DNA of 45,779 bases from JAYFRE01 sp034926235 (GTDB lineage: Bacteria > Pseudomonadota > Alphaproteobacteria > Rhodospirillales > Magnetospirillaceae). Below are positions 16,270 through 23,641 of this stretch, piece after piece (within the stretch, counting starts at the first letter, position 1; each line of letters opens with the position of its first letter). The notes beneath the pieces are model-generated. The model searched no databases, was not told where the DNA came from, and saw only the letters and a program-made list of their open reading frames with translations. Made by a program: the position numbers and the translations under genes. The stretch spans positions 1-45,779 of the forward strand of contig JAYFRE010000030.1 of assembly GCA_034926235.1 (NCBI GenBank). Reading direction: 5' to 3'.

Positions 16270-16749
16270 ATGCCGGTTCTCGCCCTTCCCGACCTTCTGG
16301 CGCAAAAATCCAAGGACGGTCGCCTGCTCGGCCTCGATCCCGGCGAAAAGACCATCGGCCTCGCTTTGTCGGATATCAGCCTCAGCATCGCGACGCCGTT
16401 CGATACGATCCGGCGCACGAAGTTTACCAATGATGCGAAATCTCTCATTGAGATCATTGATAAGCATGATGTTTTCGGCCTTGTTATCGGCTTGCCGGTC
16501 AGCATGGACGGCCAAGAGGGCCCGCGCTGCCAATCCGTGCGCCAGTTCGCCGCCAATCTGGAGAGCATCCGTCCCTTGCCCATGGTTTTCTGGGATGAAC
16601 GCTTATCGACGGTGGCGGTCACGCGCGTGCTTCTGGAGGCCGATTCCTCGCGGAAACGGCGCGCCGAAGTCGTCGATAAGATGGCGGCAGCCTATATCCT
16701 TCAAGGCGCTCTCGACGCTGGCGCGCGGACGCCTTTAGGCATGAGGTAA
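16270..16749 (+). CDS. ruvX: Putative pre-16S rRNA nuclease YqgF / RuvX (Holliday junction resolvase family)
   Basis: This 159-aa protein is a RuvX/YqgF family member with an RNase H-like fold. Acidic metal ligands are visible in L-G-L-D-P-G-E-K-T-I-G-L-A, in the middle strand V-I-G-L-P (family position of the conserved Glu/Gly block), and in W-D-E-R-L-S-T and a late V-D-K-M-A-A segment. The family was first linked to Holliday junction resolution and is now known in E. coli to trim the 5' end of pre-16S rRNA. AGGA lies 8-11 nt before the ATG. It probably shares a transcript with the cyclic-nucleotide-binding gene 27 nt downstream. Confidence 0.92.
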   Translation: MPVLALPDLLAQKSKDGRLLGLDPGEKTIGLALSDISLSIATPFDTIRRTKFTNDAKSLIEIIDKHDVFGLVIGLPVSMDGQEGPRCQSVRQFAANLESIRPLPMVFWDERLSTVAVTRVLLEADSSRKRRAEVVDKMAAAYILQGALDAGARTPLGMR

Positions 16750-16776
16750 CCGGACATACCGGCAATCAGGGGGACC

Positions 16777-17217
16777 ATGATGGTGGATTGGGAGAGTGAC
16801 GGCGATGTTTCCATGGCGCCGGGGAGCGGCCCTGAACGGCGTTTTTTTCCCCGTGGCGCGGTCATCTTCAAGGAAGGCGGAACGCCCGACGTCGCCTTCA
16901 TCGTCGAATCGGGCAAGGTCGATATCCTGAAAAGCCGCGACGGCAGGCATATCGTTCTGGGGGCCATCCCCAAATGGGGCATTTTCGGAGAATTGGCGCT
17001 GCTGGACGGCAAACCCCGTATGGCAAGCGCCATTGCGACCGAAGATACGGTTTGCCTGGTCATCAGCCGGGAGTCGGTTTCCCAGCTTCTCGGCAACGCA
17101 CCCCGGGGACTGACCGCGCTGGTTCATTCCATGGCGAACACGCTGCGCCAGTCGGGCAAGGATCTGGCCGAAGCACGGCTGAAACTGGCCGAAACCGGGC
17201 CGGGCATGCGGAACTGA
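16777..17217 (+). CDS. Stand-alone cyclic nucleotide-binding domain protein
   Basis: This 146-aa protein is a single Crp-type beta-barrel domain without a DNA-binding helix-turn-helix. It has the F-P-R-G-A-V-I-F-K-E-G-G entry, the phosphate-binding-cassette region F-G-E-L-A-L-L-D-G-K-P-R-M-A-S-A, and a C-terminal helix ending in A-E-A-R-L-K-L-A. The F-G-E and R-x-A-S residues resemble those that hold the cyclic phosphate, so ligand binding is plausible. Whether it acts by protein contact is unknown. The start has AGGGGG a few bases upstream. A strong inverted repeat follows its stop and also serves the convergent hydrolase gene. Confidence 0.85.
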   Translation: MMVDWESDGDVSMAPGSGPERRFFPRGAVIFKEGGTPDVAFIVESGKVDILKSRDGRHIVLGAIPKWGIFGELALLDGKPRMASAIATEDTVCLVISRESVSQLLGNAPRGLTALVHSMANTLRQSGKDLAEARLKLAETGPGMRN

Positions 17218-17223
17218 TCAAAA

Positions 17224-17255
17224 AAATCGCCGGAGCATCGAGGCCCCGGCGATTT
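17224..17255. terminator. Bidirectional transcription terminator
   Basis: The perfect 10-bp stem AAATCGCCGG / CCGGCGATTT with a 12-nt loop lies between two convergent genes. A-rich sequence at the left and T-rich sequence at the right give U-runs in both directions. Confidence 0.8.
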
Positions 17256-17285
17256 GTCATCGGTTTTTGTCCTGGTTGCGGACCG

Positions 17286-19397
17286 TTACGATCCGGTCAG
17301 ATAACCGCAGGACCGGTCCGAGTTGTCCTTGTCCGAAACCCGCTTGAACAACGCGCTTGCACGGGTCACCACCTTGGACACGTCTTCGTCCAGCAAGAAA
17401 CCCTGGGCGACCAGATGACGTGCTGCTTCCCTTACCTTGTCCGTATAGGCGTCCCTGTCGCCATAGCGTTCTTCCAGCGACAACCGGGGATCGCCGGACG
17501 CCAGACGTTCTGCCTTTGTCACCGCAAAGGGCACAAAGGACCCAAACAGCCGCGCTAACTGATCCGGCGCACCCGCCTGGGCGCTGCGCAGGTTCCAGGG
17601 CAGATAGGAGCCGACCGGGACCGCGACCTCGGCGGCGCGTACGCCGTCCAGATCATTGCCGTCCTTGTCGGGCCTAGCTACCAGCGTGCCATAAGGCTTG
17701 CCGAAGATCGGCGGCCAGACGGTGGCGACGCCCGTCCGGGCGAAGTCGGGGCCGAAATCGAGCCGATCGGGCTTGAAATAGGCGCTGGGAACCCGGACGC
17801 CGGGCAATGCCGGCAACGCCGCACGGTAGTCCTTGATATCGACCAGCCCGCCGCTCAGCAGACGAGGATAGAAGGAATCCGGCGGTTCCGTCCCATCGGC
17901 CACCCAGCGGTCCAGGGCGACCAGCAGCGCCTTCAATTGCGGGCGGTAATCCAGCGGATTGACGCAATTTTCCAGGAATCCCCGGTTGGGCATGGTCATG
18001 ACCACATGCTGGCCGCCGGCAAGAAGATAATTGCGCGCCGACGGGTCCAGGCCGAGATCGCGCCGTCCCTCGGTGTCCGTGGTCAGAAGCGAGGCCGAGC
18101 GGGCCCAATAATCCGTGGAACTCGCCGTATAAACCAGCTTGGGCACCGCGCCCAGGGCATGGGCCTTGGTCAGCACGCCTCCCTTTTCGCCGGTCACGGG
18201 ATCGGTTTCGGGTACCGTGGTGAAGGGGAAGAAATCGGTGGCGTAAAGCCGTTCCTCATACGGGCTGAAATGGCGCGTGGTCTGGCCGAAGCGGATGTTG
18301 AAACCGCCCTTGCCGCCGCCCGCGACATGAATGAAAGCCCCGTCCAGAACCGAGCGATGTTTTTCATCGACATGCAGTCCGTCGAGCAGCAAGGTCTGGA
18401 TCGCCCGGCCCGACTGCGAAATGCCGAAAGCCAGATTGCGCTTGGGCAGGCTGCCGCCACCGTCAAGCAGCGGATTGGCCGTGCCCTTCGCGTCCGCCGT
18501 CTCGAAGCGGAAGAAGGACAGCGAATCGCGGATGGCCGCCAGCCCCAACCCGATCACCCTAGGGTCCTGGGCGATGTAGGTCAGCTCATAAAGCCGTCCC
18601 GGTTCCAACCCTGCTTCGACATAAACGCTGGACGGATCCTCGACGATCTTGCCGTCCTCGGCCCGCGCGAAACGCCAATCCGTGCGCGGAACGATCGTTC
18701 GGGAGCCGTCAGGCGCGTCGCGCACCGTCAGTTCGGCGGTTTCCCGGGCCCCTTCGGCAAAAGGATACCCCTTGGCCAAAATGCCGAGATAGGACGCGGA
18801 TTTGGCCGGCGCGTTGACGATGATCTCGTAGCCGACCTTGCCCGTGATCGGCTTTCCGTCCGGCTGGGTCGCCACGGGCAGATCGATCTGGTGGCGGTCC
18901 TTGCCGGGGACGACATCCCAGTTCCAGCCGCTCCACAGGATGCTGTAGCCCCGATCCAAGAGCCAGCCGTCGCCGGTGGCGTTTGCCAGAGTTAGGTCAT
19001 TCTGCAACGGCGCGTCGTCGAACAGATTGAACAGCCAGGCATTGCCCCGGTTGTCCACTTCGTAAAGCAGGCTGCCATTGGCCTTGCCGCCATCCTTGGG
19101 CCGCAGCAGCACGAAATCACCCGAGAAAGTCACTTTGCCCTGCCCGTCACGGGGCGCCAGCGCGATGTCGGTGATCGGCTGGTTCGCGGCATCCCTAGGA
19201 TCGACCGCATAATGCAGTCGGCCGACAACCTTCTCATAGGCCCCGGCCGCGCCGAAATTCTTGCCGCCGGCCAAGGGGGAGCGTTCCAGGATCTCGATCT
19301 GCTCCACCTCCGCCAGGGCTGGCGATGCAGCGCCCCACGCCGCCGCCGTTCCCAAAACCAGCCCTAGAAGGGCCCCCTTTCTTTCAGAAAAAACCAT
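17286..19397 (-). CDS. Exported alpha/beta hydrolase domain-containing protein (Abhydrolase_10-like)
   Basis: This 703-aa protein begins with a signal peptide (S-E-R-K-G, a hydrophobic core rich in Ala/Leu/Gly, and a probable cut after S-P-A-L-A), so it should be periplasmic or secreted. The mature part resembles the large alpha/beta hydrolase-domain family seen in proteobacteria. The nucleophile elbow is probably F-G-I-S-Q-S-G-R, with catalytic acid and His further on (A-G-G-Q-H-V-V-M is a candidate). The substrate is unknown. I chose the ATG at 19397, which has GGAGGG 6 nt upstream; an upstream start at 19469 would put 24 basic residues before the signal peptide. It is transcribed toward the bidirectional terminator and is divergent from pyrB. 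Confidence 0.8.
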   Translation of the reverse strand: MVFSERKGALLGLVLGTAAAWGAASPALAEVEQIEILERSPLAGGKNFGAAGAYEKVVGRLHYAVDPRDAANQPITDIALAPRDGQGKVTFSGDFVLLRPKDGGKANGSLLYEVDNRGNAWLFNLFDDAPLQNDLTLANATGDGWLLDRGYSILWSGWNWDVVPGKDRHQIDLPVATQPDGKPITGKVGYEIIVNAPAKSASYLGILAKGYPFAEGARETAELTVRDAPDGSRTIVPRTDWRFARAEDGKIVEDPSSVYVEAGLEPGRLYELTYIAQDPRVIGLGLAAIRDSLSFFRFETADAKGTANPLLDGGGSLPKRNLAFGISQSGRAIQTLLLDGLHVDEKHRSVLDGAFIHVAGGGKGGFNIRFGQTTRHFSPYEERLYATDFFPFTTVPETDPVTGEKGGVLTKAHALGAVPKLVYTASSTDYWARSASLLTTDTEGRRDLGLDPSARNYLLAGGQHVVMTMPNRGFLENCVNPLDYRPQLKALLVALDRWVADGTEPPDSFYPRLLSGGLVDIKDYRAALPALPGVRVPSAYFKPDRLDFGPDFARTGVATVWPPIFGKPYGTLVARPDKDGNDLDGVRAAEVAVPVGSYLPWNLRSAQAGAPDQLARLFGSFVPFAVTKAERLASGDPRLSLEERYGDRDAYTDKVREAARHLVAQGFLLDEDVSKVVTRASALFKRVSDKDNSDRSCGYLTGS

Positions 19398-19495
19398 TTC
19401 CGCCCTCCGTCGAAAAGCCGCGGGCTCGCGGTGGACGGACACAATGGCGGCCCTTTTCATGTTTGTCAAAATATAAATGTTAATTACTTTAATTC

Positions 19496-19513
19496 AACAC
19501 TTAAATTAGTGTT
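19496..19513. promoter_or_regulatory. Inverted repeat, possible operator in the hydrolase/pyrB divergent region
   Basis: AACACTTAAATTAGTGTT has perfect 6-bp arms around a 6-bp AT-rich centre, in the otherwise AT-rich region upstream of the exported hydrolase gene. A TTGACA hexamer on the minus strand (19464-19469) could be its -35 element, but the -10 region is weak. No dedicated regulator gene is adjacent. Confidence 0.3.
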
Positions 19514-19591
19514 TTATCCTCCTCCAATCAAGCCGGACCGGACGCCGCGACCCTCTTGCCCAGACCCCTCCGCCGGACCTATAGTGCACTC

Positions 19592-20542
19592 ATGATTCAG
19601 CCCAATGTCCCCCACCGCCACCTGCTGGCGATCCAGGATCTGACGCAGGGTCAGATCTCGGCCCTGCTCGACCTGTCCGACGGCTATGTCGAGCGCAACC
19701 GCTCATCCGAAAGCAAATCAAGCGATCTGCGCGGCTGTACGGTCATCAATTTGTTTTTCGAGAATTCGACCCGGACACGGACCAGCTTCGAGCTGGCCGG
19801 AAAAAGGCTGGGCGCAGATGTCATTAATATGCAGGTCTCAGCCAGTTCGGTCACCAAGGGGGAAACCCTGATCGACACGGCGATGACGCTGAACGCCATG
19901 CATATCGACATCCTGGTGGTGCGCCATTCCGATTCGGGCGCAGCCAAGCTGTTGTCCGAAAAGGTCAATTGCTCGGTCATCAATGCCGGAGACGGCGCGC
20001 ATGAACACCCGACCCAGGCACTGCTTGACGCGCTGACCATCCGGCGGCGCAAAGGCCGGCTAGACGGGTTGTGCGTGGCGATCTGCGGCGATGTTCTGCA
20101 TAGCCGCGTGGCGCGCTCGAACATCCATCTTTTGAACGCCATGGGCGCACAGGTACGCCTGGTCGCGCCACGCACCCTGCTGCCTGCCGATATTTCCCGC
20201 ATGGGGGCCGAGATTTTCCACGACATGCGCGAAGGGCTGCGCGACGTCGATATCGTGATGATGCTACGGTTGCAGAACGAACGCATGAAGGGCAATTTCA
20301 TTCCCTCGATCCGGGAATATTTCCACTTCTTCGGTCTGGATTACGAAAAATTGTCGGTCGCCAAGCCCGATGCCCTGATCATGCATCCGGGCCCGATGAA
20401 TCGTGGTGTCGAAATCGACAGCGATCTGGCCGACGACGTCGAACGTTCGGTGATCCGCGAACAAGTTGAAATGGGGGTTGCCGTGCGCATGGCCTGCCTC
20501 GATCTTTTGTCCCGCAATCAGCGGGTGGAGGCCTGCCGATGA
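19592..20542 (+). CDS. pyrB: Aspartate carbamoyltransferase catalytic subunit
   Basis: This 316-aa protein is PyrB, which makes carbamoyl-aspartate from carbamoyl phosphate and aspartate in pyrimidine synthesis. The carbamoyl phosphate motif F-F-E-N-S-T-R-T-R-T-S-F is intact. So are the H-P-T-Q-A segment and the aspartate-binding H-P-G-P-M-N-R-G-V-E. The ATG at 19592 fits the family start; the frame extends to a TTG at 19556 without similarity. It overlaps the next gene by 4 bp, and in many bacteria a catalytically dead dihydroorotase partner is needed for PyrB assembly. That is probably the case here, given the neighbour. No regulatory subunit gene (pyrI) is present. Confidence 0.96.
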   Translation: MIQPNVPHRHLLAIQDLTQGQISALLDLSDGYVERNRSSESKSSDLRGCTVINLFFENSTRTRTSFELAGKRLGADVINMQVSASSVTKGETLIDTAMTLNAMHIDILVVRHSDSGAAKLLSEKVNCSVINAGDGAHEHPTQALLDALTIRRRKGRLDGLCVAICGDVLHSRVARSNIHLLNAMGAQVRLVAPRTLLPADISRMGAEIFHDMREGLRDVDIVMMLRLQNERMKGNFIPSIREYFHFFGLDYEKLSVAKPDALIMHPGPMNRGVEIDSDLADDVERSVIREQVEMGVAVRMACLDLLSRNQRVEACR

Positions 20543-21843
20543 GAACCGCCGCCACGGGCCGCGTCGCCTATATCAATGCCCGCCTGCTCGATCCCGCCAC
20601 CGGTCTTGACGCCCCTGGCGCGCTGCTGACCGATGGTGAGGATATCGCCGATGTCGGCCCCCGGCTCGCCGCCGAGGGATTGGCCGAGGATATCCTGCGG
20701 ATCGACTGCAAGGGCGCCTGCCTCGCCCCCGGACTGGTCGATATGCGCGTTCAATTGCGCGAACCCGGCGAAGAGCATAAGGAAACCTTGCTGTCCGCCG
20801 GCATGGCGGCGGTGGCCGGCGGCGTCACCTCGATGGTCTGCCTGCCCAATACCGATCCCGTCATCGACGATGTCGCCACGGTGGAGTTCGTCGCCCGGCG
20901 CGCCCGGCTGAACGGTCTGGCCAAGGTCTATCCCTATGCCGCCGCCACCAAGGGACTGGAAGGCCACGAACTGGCCGAGATGGGCATGCTGGCCGAGGCC
21001 GGAGCTCTGGGCTTCACCGACGGCACGCGGGCCATCCAGAACGCCCAGGTGATGCGCCGGGCCTTAAGCTACGCCGCGACCTTCGACGCCTTGTTCATCC
21101 AGCACCCCGAAGAGCCGAGCCTGGCCAAGGGCGTGATGCATGAGGGCGAATTGTCCACCCGCCTGGGGCTGACCGGCATCCCCGTTGCCGCCGAAACCAT
21201 CATCCTTGAACGCGATATGCGTCTGGTCGCCCTGACCGGGGCACGTTACCACGCCTCTCACATTTCGACCGCCGAAGGGGTGGACGTCATCCGCAGAGCC
21301 AAAGCCGATGGGCTGCAGGTGAGTTGCGACACCGCCCCGCCCTATTTCGCGCTGAACGAGTTGGCGGTCGGCGATTACCGTACCTTTGCCAAGCTGTCGC
21401 CCCCCTTACGCGCCGAATCCGACCGCCGGGCGATCGTCGCCGCGATCGAGGACGGCACCATTTCGGTGATCGCCAGCGACCATGCCCCCCAGGACCAGGA
21501 TTCCAAGCGGCTTCCCTTTGCTCAGGCGGCGCTGGGAGGCGTCGGGCTGGAAACGCTGCTTCCCGTTAGCCTGGAACTTTATCATAAAGGCCACTTAAGC
21601 CTTTTGGACCTGATCCGCCGGCTGACGCTGGCGCCCGCGCAATTGCTCGGCCTTGCCGCCGGACAGCTGAAAAAGGGTGCGGCTGCCGATCTGGTGCTGT
21701 TCGATCCGGATCCGGCTTGGATCGTCCAGCCCGAACGGTTTCAGAGCAAATCGAAGAACACACCTTTTGACGGCCGTCCGGTCCAAGGCAAGGTTCTGCG
21801 CACCGTGGTGGACGGGCGCACCGTCTTTGCCGCCGATGAGTGA
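20539..21843 (+). CDS. pyrC: Dihydroorotase-like protein lacking the HxH metal motif (pseudo-dihydroorotase, pyrC'/pyrX type)
   Basis: This 434-aa protein has the dihydroorotase fold and end-to-end similarity, with H-A-S-H-I-S-T and A-S-D-H-A-P segments conserved. The first metal site has lost its ligands: active enzymes read D-M-H-V-H-L-R-E-P-G, while here it is D-M-R-V-Q-L-R-E-P-G, with Arg70 and Gln72 in place of both His. In Pseudomonas and relatives such an inactive homologue, encoded right after pyrB, is a structural partner of aspartate carbamoyltransferase. The 4-bp overlap with pyrB fits that role. An active dihydroorotase is then expected elsewhere. Its own end overlaps plsY. Confidence 0.88.
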   Translation: MRTAATGRVAYINARLLDPATGLDAPGALLTDGEDIADVGPRLAAEGLAEDILRIDCKGACLAPGLVDMRVQLREPGEEHKETLLSAGMAAVAGGVTSMVCLPNTDPVIDDVATVEFVARRARLNGLAKVYPYAAATKGLEGHELAEMGMLAEAGALGFTDGTRAIQNAQVMRRALSYAATFDALFIQHPEEPSLAKGVMHEGELSTRLGLTGIPVAAETIILERDMRLVALTGARYHASHISTAEGVDVIRRAKADGLQVSCDTAPPYFALNELAVGDYRTFAKLSPPLRAESDRRAIVAAIEDGTISVIASDHAPQDQDSKRLPFAQAALGGVGLETLLPVSLELYHKGHLSLLDLIRRLTLAPAQLLGLAAGQLKKGAAADLVLFDPDPAWIVQPERFQSKSKNTPFDGRPVQGKVLRTVVDGRTVFAADE

Positions 21844-22450
21844 GCCTGCCTGGATCTGGCTCGCCGCGATCGCGGCGGGTTATCTGATCGGATCGATTCC
21901 ATTCGGTCTGGTCCTGACGCGCATCGCCGGCCTGGGCGATATCCGCGCCACCGGTTCGGGCAATATCGGTGCGACCAACGTTCTTAGGACCGGGCGCAAG
22001 GACATCGCTGCCGCTACGCTGATCCTGGATGGCGGCAAGGGTGCTGCGGCTGCGCTGCTTTTCCAGTATCTGGGCGGGGATTCGATCGGAATGGTCGCCG
22101 GATTCGCCGCCGTCATCGGACATAATTTCCCGGTCTGGATCGGCTTCAAAGGCGGCAAGGGCGTCGCCACCAGCATAGGTGTTCTGCTGGCCGTCGCCCC
22201 GCTGGTTGGGATCGTTTCCTGCCTGACCTGGATTGCTGTCGCGGCATTGCTGCGCATTTCCTCGTTGGCCGCTCTGGTCTGCCTGTCCGCAGCGCCAGTC
22301 TATGCTTTGATCCTGGCGACGCCCGCCCATGCTGCGTTGGCGGCAGCCTTGGCCATTCTGGCTTTGATCCGCCATCGCGCGAATATCGGGCGCTTGCTGA
22401 ACGGAACCGAACCGCGCATCGCCCGACGCTCTGACACAGAACGTTCTTGA
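21836..22450 (+). CDS. plsY: Glycerol-3-phosphate acyltransferase PlsY
   Basis: This 204-aa membrane protein is PlsY, which transfers an acyl group from acyl phosphate to glycerol-3-phosphate in the first step of phospholipid synthesis. The conserved loops are visible: G-S-I-P-F-G-L, G-S-G-N-I-G-A-T-N near the first cytoplasmic/periplasmic turn, and G-F-K-G-G-K-G-V-A-T-S. Several hydrophobic helices fill the rest. The ATG at 21836 is inside the end of the pyrC-like gene (8-bp overlap), which implies translational coupling. The downstream gene is dprA. Confidence 0.94.
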   Translation: MSEPAWIWLAAIAAGYLIGSIPFGLVLTRIAGLGDIRATGSGNIGATNVLRTGRKDIAAATLILDGGKGAAAALLFQYLGGDSIGMVAGFAAVIGHNFPVWIGFKGGKGVATSIGVLLAVAPLVGIVSCLTWIAVAALLRISSLAALVCLSAAPVYALILATPAHAALAAALAILALIRHRANIGRLLNGTEPRIARRSDTERS

Positions 22451-22485
22451 CGTGTTCCTTTCCCATGCCCAAGCTTAAGGGCGAT

Positions 22486-23607
22486 ATGGGGAACAATCGC
22501 AAACGACTCTCTCACGCCGAAAGGCTCGACTGGCTAAGGCTGTACCGCAGCGAAAATGTCGGTCCGGTGACGTTTTTCCGTCTTATCGAACAGTTCGGAT
22601 CGGCGGGCGGCGCGCTTGACGCCCTGCCCGCTTTGGCGCGTCGCGGCGGGCGGAAAAAACCGATAACGATCTGCTCCAAGGCCGAGGCCGAGCGGGAAAT
22701 GGACCGGATCGAGGCGACCGGCGGCGTCATGATCGCCAGCATCGAGCCGGATTTTCCCGCAAGTTTGCATGGGCTGGACACAGCGCCTTTGCTGATCGCG
22801 CTGGGTAACCCGCATCTTTTGTCCCGCCCCGCCATCGCCATCGTCGGCGCGCGCAACGCTTCCGCCGCCGGACGGCGCATGGCGGAGCTGCTGACCCGCG
22901 ATCTGGGCGCGTCCGGTCTGCTCATCGTCTCTGGCCTGGCGCGCGGCATTGATACCGCCGCGCATGAAGCGGCGTTGCTTACCGGAACCGTGGCGGTCAT
23001 GGCAGGCGGTGTCGATGTCGTCTATCCACCGGAAAATATCGGGCTTTACCGCCGGATTCGCGATGAAGGCTGCATCCTGTCCGAGATGCCGCCGGGAACA
23101 CAGCCTCAGGCGACCCATTTCCCCAGGCGCAACCGGCTGATTTCGGGATGCGCGCTGGGCGTGGTGGTGATCGAAGCCACGCTGCGCTCCGGCTCGCTCA
23201 TCACCGCTCGTTTCGCCCTGGAACAGGGACGCGATGTTTTCGCCGTTCCGGGCTCGCCGCTGGACCCCCGCAGCCAGGGACCGAATAGTCTGATCCGCCA
23301 AGGTGCGATCCTGACGGAAAATGCCGATGACGTGCTGGGTGCTATTCAGGAACAGGGACAACGCCTGTTGACCGAGCCCGATCCATACGATTTCCGCCCG
23401 TCCCCGGCTCCGATTCCGGATGAACGGACATTGGCCGTTTCGCGGGAAAAGCTTCTGCAATCGCTGGGACCAACACCTGTTACGGTTGACGAAATCATCC
23501 GTCAGTGCCAATTGTCACCCTCTATCGTGTCCTTGAATCTGCTTGAACTCGAACTGGCAGGGCGGATCGAACGCCATCCCGGACACCGTGTTTCATTGAT
23601 TTATTAG
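22486..23607 (+). CDS. dprA: DNA-processing protein DprA
   Basis: This 373-aa protein is DprA, which loads RecA onto incoming single-stranded DNA during natural transformation. It has the Rossmann core I-A-I-V-G-A-R-N-A-S, then S-G-L-A-R-G-I-D-T-A-A-H, G-G-V-D-V-V-Y-P and the C-terminal winged-helix segment from about 315 (T-V-D-E-I-I-R-Q-C). The ATG at 22486 has AAGGG 7 nt upstream. The longer frames from 22447 or 22465 are possible but lack a good ribosome-binding site. It follows plsY by 35 nt and precedes topA; the plsY-dprA-topA order is common in this group. Confidence 0.93.
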   Translation: MGNNRKRLSHAERLDWLRLYRSENVGPVTFFRLIEQFGSAGGALDALPALARRGGRKKPITICSKAEAEREMDRIEATGGVMIASIEPDFPASLHGLDTAPLLIALGNPHLLSRPAIAIVGARNASAAGRRMAELLTRDLGASGLLIVSGLARGIDTAAHEAALLTGTVAVMAGGVDVVYPPENIGLYRRIRDEGCILSEMPPGTQPQATHFPRRNRLISGCALGVVVIEATLRSGSLITARFALEQGRDVFAVPGSPLDPRSQGPNSLIRQGAILTENADDVLGAIQEQGQRLLTEPDPYDFRPSPAPIPDERTLAVSREKLLQSLGPTPVTVDEIIRQCQLSPSIVSLNLLELELAGRIERHPGHRVSLIY

Positions 23608-23641
23608 ATCACAATAATAATATAAGATACTGATATAAAAC

